Source of the DNA: Pogostemon cablin
Taxonomy: Eukaryota; Streptophyta; Magnoliopsida; Lamiales; Lamiaceae
Length of the DNA: 64,000 bases
Direction of reading: 5' to 3'
Assembly: GCA_023678885.1 (NCBI GenBank)
Contig: CM042985.1
Location: forward strand, 18,082,465 to 18,146,464
Numbering within the stretch: the stretch's first letter is position 1; the number at the start of each line of letters is the position of its first letter. The notes under the pieces were generated by a model. That model saw only the letters and a list, made by a program, of their open reading frames with translations. It was not told where the DNA came from and searched no databases. Position numbers and translations under genes: made by a program. Of the stretch, positions 34,900 to 45,938 are shown one piece after another.

Positions 34900-35630
34900 C
34901 TCGCCAACCATTTAGTAAGGGAATTATTTTTCCCTTTATGGGTCGCAAACCTGGTCCTAGTCCAAAAGACAAACAAATCATAGAGATTATGTATTGATTT
35001 CACGGACCTAAACAATGTTACACTAATGACAGTTTCCCATTACTGCATTTCAATTAGATGGTAAATGCAACCACTGGCCATGAGTTAATGAGTTTCATGG
35101 ATGCTTACTCCTGCTATCACCAGATTCCCATGCACCCGGACGACATGAAAAAATCTTGTTCTACACTAAAAGGAATGTGCTTGCTTGGAAGATGATGCCC
35201 TTTAGGCTAAAAAAATGCAGGGGCCACTTACCAGCGTCTGGTGAATAAAATGTTTCGAGAGGAGCTTGGATGGAAGTTTATATTGATGACATGATAGCCA
35301 AAAGTCAGGCGGTCACTAACCATATCGGTCACCTACGACGAGCCTTCAAGATCCTGCGAAGCTATCATATGAAGCTTAATCCAAAAAAATGTGCCTTCAG
35401 AGTCGGCTCAAGAAAATTTTTGTGATTCTTAGTAAGCAAGAGAGATCGAAATGAATCCTGATAAAATAAAAGCCATTCGGGACATTCAACCTCTAAAGCA
35501 TACGCACGAAGTCCAAAAGTTAACCAGCCGAGTCAGATCTTTGAACAGACTCATCGCACAGGAGCCAAACAAATGCAAATCCATTTTCGACATCATTCGA
35601 AAAGGAAAATTTGAGTAGACCCCTACTGCC
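34900..35630 (+). pseudogene. Ty3/gypsy (Tat-type) reverse transcriptase fragment
   Basis: Translated pieces in shifting frames give LCIDFTDLN (~34970), MDAYSCYHQIPMHPDDMKKS (~35100), NAGATYQRLVNKMFREELG (~35215) and the catalytic YIDDM (~35280), then LNPKKCAFRVGS (~35375) and PDKIKAI (~35460). This is RT of the non-chromovirus Tat type, different from the Athila RT in family C. Frameshifts and stops make it a relic; it is cut at 35631 by a family-A LTR. Confidence 0.8.
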
Positions 35631-35631
35631 T

Positions 35632-36143
35632 GATGAGTGTGTAAATTCATGTATTTTGAGCTCTGATTCTTGTGATAATGATGTATGATTTGTTCCAAAG
35701 TGGAGATAAATTGAGATAAATAGTAGAAAGTCACGAATCAGGTGCGTTTGAGACTGTTTGAGCGAATTCTCGAAGGAAAACTAGACAGAAGTGCTAGGAA
35801 CCGAAAAAGGGGTGTTTTGACACCTATTTCGACCAAGAGAGGATGTGGTTCGACCACCGGTGTTGGTCGAACTAAGCTCCTGGAAGCTATTTCAGAGTGG
35901 TTCGATCATGATGATTTGGTTCGACCAGAGGTGCTGGTCGAACAGTGTCAAACCAAAAGCCTAAAGAGAAGCAATCGTGGTTCGACCATGAAGTTTCTGG
36001 TTTGACCAGCTGTTCGAGTCAAACCGGCCACCTGCCAGTTCATTGCAGGTCAGTTCGACCAAGCCATGTGTGGTTCGACCAAGGGTATTGGTCGAACCAA
36101 TACATGAAAAACTTTCGGATTCATATTTTTACACCTTCAAGTG
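35632..36143 (+). mobile_element. Family-A LTR fragment, 5' part
   Basis: Starts TGATGAGTGTGTAAATTCA like the complete family-A LTR and contains a clean TTCGACCA/TGGTCGAA array (35825-36100). It stops near 36143 at the point equivalent to about 8135 of the complete LTR, before the TATA region, and abuts LINE sequence. Confidence 0.82.
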
Positions 36144-36902
36144 CTTGAGAAATTATCATGCTCCATCGACATATTGAGGAATCTGAATGGTTTTGTTGTA
36201 CCTGTATCTAACTTGATCAACGAGGTGATCACTGGACAAAGGTCTAAGGTAATTTCTTGAGGGAGAAACTCTGATTCCAGCATCCATACCGAACTCTTCC
36301 ATAGTTGGTAACTCATAACCCTATCAAGTTTACTCCAATGTTTACCATTTCACCATGTGAAAAAACAGCCACTTGATGTTGAATCTTGTAGCCCTAACAA
36401 GGAGCATAAATCGGCGAATTCATGCACACCATGATTCATACTCAGGTTTGATCTCTCATTACTCTTCATGGTAGTGTTGAAGTCTCTAATGATTATCCAT
36501 GGAAGGTGATTACCATAATAAATTTCCTCCAAACAATTCCACAAAATCCTTCTCTCAGTATAAGAGTTCGAAGTATAGATAAACGAAATATGAAATTTTT
36601 TAGATGAAACTAAGCACGTTGCCTCGACGGTTACAACTTTTTCATGCACTACAAACTCTCCTAAGGAGATTCTACTAGCATTCCACAATACTAGGATTCT
36701 TCCTCCAAAATCAAGATTAAAGTTATTAACAAATGATCATGATTCAACTTTCTTCTTCACTATTTCCTCCAACTTAATTTGTTTTAGTCTTGTCTCAAAT
36801 ACTCCTGCTACCACCACATCTTTCTCTTGCACCAATCTGAGAATTGCATTGTGGGTTGCTGTGCTACCCAGCCTACGCGCGTTCCATGAGAGGAGACTCA
36901 TA
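36144..36902 (-). pseudogene. LINE ORF2 N-terminus (AP endonuclease), truncated
   Basis: Minus-strand ATG at 36902 opens with MSLLSWNARRLGS, the usual start of plant L1-type ORF2 endonuclease domains. Further in are VVVAGVFETRL, LWNASRISLGEF and WIIIRDFNTTMKS (the GDFN-type catalytic block, with R in place of G). A stop at residue ~57 (near 36732) and truncation at 36143 remove the rest of the endonuclease and all of RT. It belongs to the same LINE as the ORF1 pieces at 36903-37190, 38457-38942 and 48051-49330. Confidence 0.82.
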
Positions 36903-37190
36903 GGGACTGATCTTCCAATGATAGAAGGACATCGGAATCAAGACGACATTTGGATTTGCTAATTGCTTGGGCTTCCATGCACATTTCTTTTCCCTTTCGA
37001 CTGACTGTAGCATCATTCACTGGCTACTTTTGCATTATTTTTGAACCTAAATCTGGTCTGCGGGTGGTCTTCAGACTCTGTAGTAGGGGCTACCTCTACT
37101 GGTGCCTTAGAGCTTTCTTCCTGAGGGGCAGCTCTCTTCTTCCTGTTCCTCATTTTTCTCAGAATTTTGAATTGAGTATTTGTCTCCCCT
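36903..37190 (-). pseudogene. LINE ORF1, C-terminal piece
   Basis: Minus-strand frame with a basic tail (KILRKMRNRKKRAAPQ) followed by an acidic/Pro stretch, just upstream of the ORF2 start as in plant L1 elements. Separated from the zinc-knuckle part by the inserted LTR at 37190-38456. The exact left end of that LTR is fuzzy. Confidence 0.6.
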
Positions 37191-38456
37191 GGAACATGAA
37201 TTACCTCAGAGCAAGAGACATAATTACACCTCATTTCTAGATACTATCAGTATCAATTATTTCCTGTGTACTAAGTACTCTAACCCGATATGATCTCCCT
37301 TTATAGGTACTATATAATTATTCTCTTCATCCTACTTACTAACCCGAATTCAATTCAATTAATAAGTATTCATATAAGATAGTTCTAATGAAGTTTCGGA
37401 GTCCCCTCACTTAAAATCATAACATATAATCCTGCTCAGCAGTGAATGCACTCAATCAATAACCAAGATATGTATTCAGACTCTACATAATAGTTAATGA
37501 TGCACAAAATGACTTTGAGTATGAATTAATAAAGCATAGTCTTATATATAATAAATACACAAGTAGTGTTGTACGGAGTATACACACGGAAATTCAATTA
37601 ACTAGATAAAAACCTTCAAACCCTAGAACTAACAAAATAGTTCTAGCCCATGACGCTTCGAAGAATGTTCATGGTGTTTGGATAGATCTTACCCATAGTC
37701 TTGAAAATTACAAGAAAGATTAAGTTGCGAAGTAAACCCTAGATGTGGGCACCGTTACTTCTCGCTCCATCTTGAATCTTCACTTGGTTCTCACTTGATT
37801 CGCTACACGAATATCTCTCTACAGATCTTGCGGATGGAGTTAGGGTTTGTATGTGGTATAGGATGGATGTGGAATCTTACTCTCTTTTTGATGTGATCGG
37901 CATCCCTTTTTATACTTGTAGCTTCTCCTCATGGACCTTTACTGGTTTTTTTTGTAGAAACACGCACATACACGCACTGGAGGTGGAAATCCTGATGTTT
38001 CAGCGCTGATATGTTCCAGTTCGACCAGACTTGGTTTGGTCGAACAGGACCCCCTTGGTCGAATGACATGTTTGTAAGTTGAAACTCATCTTCACGTTCG
38101 TCGTTTGACTTGACCTCCGTGGTTCGACCAGGCTTCATTTGGTCGAACGAGACCTCCTTGATCGAACGACCACTCTATAAGTTGAAACGTTCTAGTTCGA
38201 CTTCACCTCTATAGTTTGACCATCCTGATTATGGTCGAACGGCCTCCATTTTGGTTGAACTGCACCTTGAAAAATATGCTTTCCAATTCCAAGCACTTCT
38301 AACCTGTTTTTCTATACAAATATGCTCAAATAGCCTCAATAGCATCTGATTCGTGGATTTTCCATAAACATCCCGATTTGTCTTGATAATAGATCAAATC
38401 ATACTCAATTTCCACATAAATCCAAGCTCAAAATACGTGAATTATCACTCTCATTA
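37190..38456 (-). mobile_element. Inverted family-A LTR inside the LINE
   Basis: Reverse complement of the family-A LTR from its start (38456, TAATGAGAG, so the terminal TG is mutated) through the palindrome array (38015-38262), a minus-strand TATAAAAA box (37914-37907) and much of R/U5. It ends near 37190-37204, short of the normal CGCTCATCA end, so about 400 bases of the LTR 3' end are missing. No internal region is attached. Confidence 0.8.
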
Positions 38457-38942
38457 GAACACAATAGGGGTCTTCATCTCAGATGAGGAGGTTACACATA
38501 TCAACCAAGTGACCTAGAGAGTTACAGTGAGAGCAATACTTTGGTACAAAGTCATACACCACACTTTGTTCAAATGAACCCCATTCCATTTCCACCATCA
38601 CAGACTCAGGGAGAGGTTTAGCAGCATCAAGCTCGATGAGCACCCTGGCGTATGAGATACATCCTCTCGATGTCGTTACATCATCCATGGCTAGTGGAAC
38701 TCCAATCAAAGATACGAGGGCACTGAGATGTTCAGCTGTCCACCTCTCTAAGGGAAGGGAAGGGAATTTAACCAACACTGGAACTTGGGAAATGCCTTCA
38801 TGGCTGAACTGAAAATTATGAGAGAGTCGCTTAAGCATCAGGAATCTCCCATTGACTCCATAGGGCCATCCTCGCAGCACCCGTTCAACATATGCTTCAT
38901 TTTACATCTTAAAGACGATTCATCCCGATTCATGGTGATGTG
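38457..38942 (-). pseudogene. LINE ORF1, central piece with DUF4283 and zinc knuckle
   Basis: Minus-strand frame encoding VLRGWPYGVNGRFLMLKRL and a CCHC zinc knuckle (CSHCNSLGHLVDMC, 38512-38471). This is the DUF4283-plus-knuckle layout of plant L1 ORF1 RNA-binding proteins. Its upstream part continues at 48051 beyond the Athila B insertion, and the ATGTG at 38938-38942 is the target duplication. Confidence 0.8.
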
Positions 38943-40883
38943 TGTTGAGAGTTGAATTTCACGCATTTTATATATGCCCATTACACCGTTTTGCTTAGGA
39001 AAGTTATTATTTTTGCATGGAATTGAGTACATTTGAGTATTTACATGATTTTGATGCTACTAAGGTGTTTTGTTGAGTTTTGAAGGGTAAAACATGATCA
39101 AAAGTTCAAAGTTGGAATGAGGAGTAAAAGTGAGAAGGAATGCTGAAAAATACAGTCCACGTTGCACAAATTTCTGTATTCTTATAGACGTCCAAATTGA
39201 TCATGTGAAAGTTATGATCACCTCAATTGGATTTCAAACGAGAAAGTTATGATCAAAGTGCTAACATCGCGCACGCTGTACCGAGGAGCCACTGTGCATG
39301 ACTTTTTACATATTCAAATGTTGGAGTTTCTGAGAGTTATTTATATGGATAGAAAGCCAAGGAAGAGAGGAACACGTGAGCACAAAAATCACTCAATTTG
39401 GAGTCCGTATGAATAAGTTATGCTCAAAACGGTGAGATTGCGCAGTGCAGTTTCTGCAGCTCGGCGGGTAGCGAGCGGCGAGCGGCACTTCCACGTGACC
39501 AAAAGCTGCCGAGCTAGTGTCCCACGGAGCTTACGCGACGTCCAGGTGTCACCCATATGCGGCTCGGCAGGTTTGGGGGCCGCTCGGCCATGAGCTCGGC
39601 TCGAGCTAGGTGCCGAGCGGCCCAAAATCGAGCCCAGTCGGGGCCTGTTCGATGTAGCAGCGTATATATACCCTCAAGTCGCAATTCTGAAGCAGTATTG
39701 GTCGCGAAAACAGCCCTGCAACAGTCCAAGAGAGAATTAGGGAGATCAATACACAAATTGGAGAGAACCCATCCATAATCCATCATCAATTCACACCTCC
39801 TATCACACCCATATCAGATTACAATCTGATTTCATCCTCCATCCAATTCCACAAGGGTTTCAAGTGCTAATTGAGGGAAAATCAAGCAATTGAAGAGATG
39901 GAGAAGGAACGTGAGATTGCTCCTACACTAGGGTTTCACAATTCCTATCTATTCATTTCTATTACTTTGATTATTGTTATGAATTGCTTAGCCATGAGGA
40001 TTGCTTATAATCTCATGGGCTAATTTTATATACAGTTCTAGGGTTTGATGGATTGATTTAATTGATTTGGGGATTTAGACCAAAGATTGGGATTTTATGC
40101 AGTTGAGCTTTTGATTTTACTTATTTTATTAAGACATGCTTTTTTGCTTTGTAACGTCTTCATAATATATTCATGACATCCGCTATAATGCTTGGATTAT
40201 GTGTTAGCTTGTGCGCGTTCATGATTGGTATTGTCTATCTGTTAGGGAATAGAGTAGCTCCGCTATAAGCACTTTAATTTCACGAACTGGTTAATCAAAT
40301 ACTTGATTAGTTTAGTGGAACAATGCAATTAGACAATCAAGTAAGAAGTGAATAGAACCTTGTAGTAATTCCAGAAAATATCTTGTTAGTCGGGCTTACC
40401 ATCCGGAGGTATTGTTGCTTGCTTTGATTAGTATCTAGGAATAAGGCTTGGTAATATTTGCGCACCTTAGTATTTAAACCAGATTAGACTGTTAGCTTTG
40501 AATCGAATCATATTCGGTGGGATAACAGGGATATGTGGTGTATTTTCAGTGAAACTGCATGAATGAGCAATCATAAGTTTAATAACCCAAATTAATTGGT
40601 CAATACCTGATACCTTAGAACTGTTTGTCATCTCTTGATTAGAAACTTGCTTTTATTTTTCCTTGCTTTTAATTAATTCTGTTATTTAATATTTCGTTAT
40701 TTAGATTAATTCACAACAAAACATTGGAAATTGGTTACTCAATTCTGATTAATTAGTAATTTATAGAATAAATAAATAATTAGCTGTCTTAGCGGGATCG
40801 ATAATTTAACTTGGGTACTTGCTGCTACAATTGACATCCTTATACTTGAGGATTAAATTATAGTGCGTAGAAAAACCCTATCA
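38943..40883 (+). mobile_element. Athila B 5' LTR
   Basis: 1941 bp, TGTTGAGAG...CCCTATCA. Palindrome array 39466-39660, TATATATA at 39663-39670, ATCCT/AGGAT stem at 40836-40853. Compared with the 3' LTR it lacks about 38 bases near 39210 and a 132-bp tandem duplication. Confidence 0.94.
39466..39660 (+). promoter_or_regulatory. U3 palindrome array, family B LTR
   Basis: GC-rich block of GAGCTCGGC, GCCGAGC and CGAGCGGC motifs with many short inverted repeats (for example CATGAGCTCGGCTCGAGC with GCCGAGCGGC). It ends a few bases before TATATATA (39663-39670). The 3' LTR copy is at 46489-46683. Confidence 0.6.
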
Positions 40884-40889
40884 AGTTTA

Positions 40890-40909
40890 TGGCGCCGTTG
40901 TGCCGGGGA
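40890..40909 (+). other. Primer binding site (tRNA-Asp type), two-base insertion
   Basis: TGGCGCCGTTG then TG then CCGGGGA: the tRNA-Asp primer complement with two extra bases in the middle, six bases after the LTR. Confidence 0.75.
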
Positions 40910-41003
40910 CAGTTTTAATTGTTTATTTTTCTTTTATTACTTATTTAATTAGAATATTTTTGTTGAGATTTAATTTGTTTAACTTGAATTTTTCTTGAGT
41001 TGC

Positions 41004-44000
41004 ATGCTTACTAGGTCAAAGAAGGGAACGCAAGATCTCAAATTTGATCCGAAAGTTGAAGCATCTGCAAGGAAAAGGAAAGGAGCAGTTAAAAATCTCA
41101 AAGCACCTTCCACTGCTTCTAAGGTTCCACTTCCGAAGAAGAAAACAGAGATACAGAATCCTAAAGTAGTCGTTGAGGAGGAGAAAGAGCAGATAGAAGA
41201 TCAGGTTAACCCAGAAAACACTGAATCAGAATCCGAATCAGAATCGGAAACAGCAAGTATGGGAGATAGAACTGATTCGGATGACATCGTCATCCGAGAT
41301 ACATTCAAGTCCACCAATCTAGGAGGATCAGGCGTAGTTGGAGCAATTCAAGCGAATGAAGCGAATGACATAAGGCTAGTCCTGATTAATATGGTGGAGA
41401 GAAATCCCTTCGCCGGAGGCATTTTTGATGAGCCCTACAGTCATCTTAAACGTTTCAACAGCTACATGGATACAGTGAAAGCTGCTGATGCTACTAATGA
41501 TAGATGGAAGATGAGGCTTTTTCAGTTTTCATTGGTTGATAAGGCAAGGGAGTGGTATGATAAGTTGAAGGGAGATAGCTGCTCAAATTGGACTGAGTTG
41601 CAGCAGTTATTCGTGGATCGATTTATGCCACCGGGTAAGGTTCTTTTATTGAAATAGGAGATCAATCAATTTAAGCAGAGGAGAGATGAGTCGTTTGAAG
41701 AGGCTTGGGAAAGGTTTACTGATGCGTTGAGGAGATGCCCACAGCATGGATTCAAAAAGTCTCAAATCATCAGTGTCTTCTATAATGGCCTTGACAACGA
41801 ATCTAGAGTGTAGGTTGATGCTTCTGCTGGAGGAACAATCTTTGGCAAGACATCCAATATCGTAGTGAAATTATTTGATGACATCTCTTTGAACTCAAGG
41901 GATTGGCCATCTGAGAGGATCCGAGGGACTTATATACTTGGTAAAGTTGCAAAGGTTGAAGATAAATTTTCTGAAGCTGATAAGAATGATAAGGTTATCG
42001 CTCAATTGGAACAGATGAATAAGAACCTGATTACTCTGATATCAGGTAATAATGGGAGAGGCAACCGAGGGCCTGCAAGTGATGATGTGGTGATGAACCT
42101 TCAGGAGGTCGAGGATGCTAATTGGGCTATGGGGCAGAGTCTTCAGGGTTCGAGAGCTCCTCAAAATTGGCAAGGAAATAGGTACCCTCAAGGTAATTCG
42201 AACCAAAGGAATAACCAAGGGGGAGGTCCTAGTAGTCAAGGAGGCAATTGGCAGAATCAGAGGCATGAGAACTTCTCTTATTCAAATCCGAATAATGCAG
42301 TTCCATATCCTCCTAATTTTGATCATGGCGCTAAAACTGAAGAAGGGAAGTCTAGTATTGATGATGTGTTGGCCAGGTATATGAAGAAGACTGATGGAGA
42401 TATTGACAAGATTAATAATTGCATTGTTCTCATGGATTCAAATATGACAAAGCAGCATGAAGAAGTGAACAAGCAGTTGAAGAGTTTGTCATATAACATA
42501 GGGCAGATCTCCACTATAGTAAATCAGCAGCAAGTGCAGTTGCAGAAAGGGAAGTTTCCTTCGGATACGGAAATCAACCCGAAGGAGTGCCACGCGATCC
42601 CTTTGAGATCTACAAAGCAGTGTAAAGGTACGAAACTAATGCAGGACGTCACAGAACTGATGCAGAATGATACAGAACAGAAGCAGGACGAAACAGTGGT
42701 GGAGTAAAACAAAGATGGTGCCGCTCGGCCACCCACTCGCGGCGAGCTAGATGCCGAGCGGCCTCAACTGCCGCCGAGTGGCCCGCCAGCCGGTTCAGAA
42801 GGGCCCTCCGATTCTGCTGGAACCCAGCTCGGCTTAGGTGCCCCTCAGCTCGAGCCGATGGAGCCGGCGAGCCATCCTCCGGGATTTCCTGCACGTCCGA
42901 CTTCCATACAGAACCAATCTGATCAGGCAATTGCTGATAAAAAGTGGCAGAGAGCTAAGAAACTGAGAGAAGCAGAAGTGGTATTCGAGAGAGATAGTTT
43001 GGGACTTCCGATAACAAAGGTACCAATTCCTTTCCCTCAGAGATTCTTGTCGAAGAGCCTTGATGAGAAGTTTCGTAAGTTCGCTGATGTTATGAGGGAT
43101 GTCCAAGTCACTATTCCTTTCTCGGAAGCATTGGAAGAGATGCCACATTATTCAAGGTTCATCAAGGAACTTATCTCCAGAAAGAGGAAGCTTAACAGTG
43201 TGGAGACAGTGAATTTGACGGAGAACTGCAGCTCTATTATTCAAAAGCTTCCAGAAAAATTGAAGGATCCAGGGAGCTTCATCATTCCCTGTGATATTGA
43301 AAAAGGACCATCTAGGAGAGCACTGTGTGATTTAGGAGCCAGTATAAATTTAATGTCTTTATCAGTGTTCAAGAAGCTTAGTTTGGGGGAGTTGAAACCT
43401 GCGTCTGTTGCCCTACAGTTAGCAGATCGGTCGTTGACATACCCCGAGGGAGTGATTGAAGATGTGCTAGTGAAGGTGTCGAATTTGACTTTTCCTGTGG
43501 ATTTCCTTGTACTTGACATGGAGGATGAAAAGGATGGTGCGCCTCTGATCTTGGGGCGTCCATTTCTTGCAACTGGGAGAGCTCAAATAGATGTGTTCAA
43601 AGGAGAGTTGAGGCTGAGGGCTAATGATAAGGAGATCGTCTTTTCTTTGAATAAGGAGATGCAGTGGCCTACAGATCAGCAGCACTGCAAGTCTGTGGAA
43701 GTAGTAGAGGACTTCACTCTGCCTGATGCAGAGTTTGAGAGTTTATCTAACGATGAATGTATTGACTATCTTGAGAAGTTACTTGCATTAGGTGATGCCA
43801 GGGATGATCAGATAAGAAAGACCACTACTGACATAGTGAATCAGAATAAGAAGTCCACTGTTAAAGAGGAGATGCAGTCTGCTGCTAAGGAAGAGAAGCA
43901 TGAGAGCCAAAGAGTTGAAGTGGTAGAGGAGATCGCAGGACCAGTCGTATCTCTTACTTTTCCTACTACTAACTCTAATGTGATATTTGATAATCTTTTG

Positions 44001-44294
44001 GTTGCAGTAAAGATGGATGATCCATATCTGAAGCCTCCGAACATACCTCTGGATTTTTATTCTTATATTGGTGTTGAAAATTCTAACTTGTTTGATCCTT
44101 ATTTTGCTATGCAGGTTGAGCCTACAATTGAGTGGAGGATTGAAAAGAAGGAATCAAGCCAGTCATGGGAGGAAAGGAATTCAAAGAGTTCTGTTTTAGT
44201 GACAAGGAAGGGTGAGATGGTTAGTACAGAAAATAAGAGAGGATGGAAATACTTAAAAGTAAGAATGCGAGAAGACTATCCTCCGATCCAGTAG
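41004..44294 (+). pseudogene. Athila B gag-protease polyprotein, one frame with three stops
   Basis: A single 1097-codon frame from ATG 41004 (MLTRSKKG) to TAG 44292-44294, with stops at 41655-41657, 41811-41813 and 42705-42707. The gag core includes DKAREWYDKLKGDS (~41540) and FEEAWERFTDALRRCPQHGF (~41694). A Gln/Asn/Gly-rich stretch and a coiled coil follow. A Pro-rich linker encoded by a palindrome array (42715-42860) precedes the protease part. This has RDSLGLPITKVPIPFPQRF (~42994), the active site LCDLGAS (~43325) and LGRPFLATGR (~43550). The frame then runs about 200 residues with no RT and ends; that tail is unfamiliar to me. Confidence 0.9.
42715..42860 (+). repeat. Internal palindrome array, family B motif, in reading frame
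   Basis: GC-rich block with GCTCGGCC, GCCGAGCGGC, CAGCTCGGC and CAGCTCGAGCC motifs matching the LTR array. It begins eight bases after the gag stop at 42705 and is open in the same frame as gag and protease, encoding a Pro/Gly/Arg-rich linker that family C lacks. Confidence 0.85.
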
Positions 44295-45901
44295 TTGAAA
44301 AGAGGTATCCCATCGTGACTCTCCGACATTAAACATGAGCGCCTGTTGGGGGCTATCCCTCATGTTTTATTGTTTTTATATGTCTGTGTTGGTGTAGGAA
44401 TTTTATTAGGTATTGCTCGACTACGGTATATACTTCTTTGCAAACTTAGTTTCTCACCTTGTTTGATCTAAGTTTGGGGGGGTACCATACATACCTTGTC
44501 TTGCAATCTCGAAATAGAATTTTTGCATTGTATTGTTGCTTGGAGGGTCAATTTTTTGCGGATTCTTAATATTTTTGATTTATTTGAGGATGTTGAGGGT
44601 TCGATTTTTTGCGATTTTCCAAGTTTCGTGTCTTGTTTAGTTGTGTTTATTGTTTGCTTTTTGTTGACCCTAGTGTTAGTTTAGTTGTTTTTGGTTCTCT
44701 AGGATGATTTTCTTATTTTTCTTAGCTTGATTATATGTGTGATTGTGTTTGAGAAGCAGTTTGAGATTGTGCTTGGATATTGAGATACTTGAAATTTATT
44801 TATGTGCATGAAAGATTAGCTATGTAACTTTATTAGGATTGCTCGTTCATTCCTATAGCCATGTGAGATTTTGAGCCTTTTGAAATCATGACTAGTTGCA
44901 TGATTTAGTTTATTCTTGTGAGTGTCGTTCATACACACGTATTCTAGAACTTGGCTTTGTATCTTGCTTGAAGCTACGTGTTTAATTAGATGATAGGAAA
45001 TGATCTTAGGCCATCTTTGTTATTTATTAGTCACTAGCCAAATTATTATCCTACCTATTGAAATTATCCGTAGTTAACCCTTTTGAGCCTGAAAAGTCGT
45101 ATTTGTTGGAAGCCTACGTGATAAGCCAATTGATCCCTTGTTAGCTTTAAAAAAAAACCTACCTAGTAGAGAGTTGAAGGAGTCAATTTGGTGTCTTGTG
45201 AAGAAACATAAAAGGAGAATAAGTTGGAAGTGATGAAAATTGTTGAAAAGAGTGGTTAAATTGTTGCCTAAAGGGGTAGTGCCCGAAACTGGTACCCCAT
45301 GAAAAGGGTAGTGCCTGAAAATGGTACCCTTATTTGAAAAAAAAAAGAAAAGAGGAAAGAAGAAAGAAAATTTCAAGTAAGGATGTGGTGTTCAAAAGTG
45401 AAGAATGAATCAAATTGCAAGAAGCATTGAAGAGCGTTGAAGAAGAAAGAAGAAAGTAAAGCTGTTTGTTGAAAAGCTGTAAGTCTTCTTTTATTCTCTA
45501 CTAGTGATTGAGTCACGATATCCATATATTTCCTACCTTTACCAAAGAGCCAACATTACAACCTAATGCAAGACCTTTGTGATCCTATTGTTGAAATTAT
45601 TCCTTTAGTCGAGAGTTGAGATGATTGCCAAGCTTATGGTTACGCGTGTGTTTGAATTGACTTTGAGTGTAAACACCTTACCCTGAAGTGTATATATCTC
45701 ACACTTGAGCGATGAGCGTAAATACTACCCGTGAGAATGGTTGGATGAGCATTCCGAATGAGTGAAATAGTTGATTTGAATTGTATGTTCTTAGATGGAT
45801 GGTTATTTTGCATCTGAAGTATGATCTCTGAATTGTTATATTGACTTGGATGTCTCCTGCAGTGAAATTTCCTCTCAATTAATCTATTGGTTTTTAAGGT
45901 C
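44295..45901 (+). other. Non-coding 3' region of Athila B
   Basis: No gene. It opens with a post-pol block (AAACATGAGCGCCTGTTGGG, 44331) also found in family A at 2840. It continues with a PPT-like tract at 44470 and then, from about 44830, long blocks shared with the family-A 3' region, including a repeated GGGGTAGTGCC(C/T)GAAA(C/A)TGGTACC element (45275 and 45307). Confidence 0.75.
44470..44482 (+). other. Internal PPT-like tract, family B
   Basis: AAGTTTGGGGGGG about 180 bases after the coding frame, nearly identical to the PPT at 45926-45936. Confidence 0.55.
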
Positions 45902-45921
45902 GTTGCCTCGGGACGAGCAAC
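45902..45921 (+). other. Hairpin next to PPT, family B
   Basis: Same arms as family A (GTTGCCTCG and CGAGCAAC). The 40 bases from here to the LTR start are identical in A and B. Confidence 0.6.
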
Positions 45922-45925
45922 ATGT

Positions 45926-45936
45926 AAGTTTGGGGG
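45926..45936 (+). other. Polypurine tract, family B
   Basis: AAGTTTGGGGG, two bases before the 3' LTR. Confidence 0.87.
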
Positions 45937-45938
45937 TT

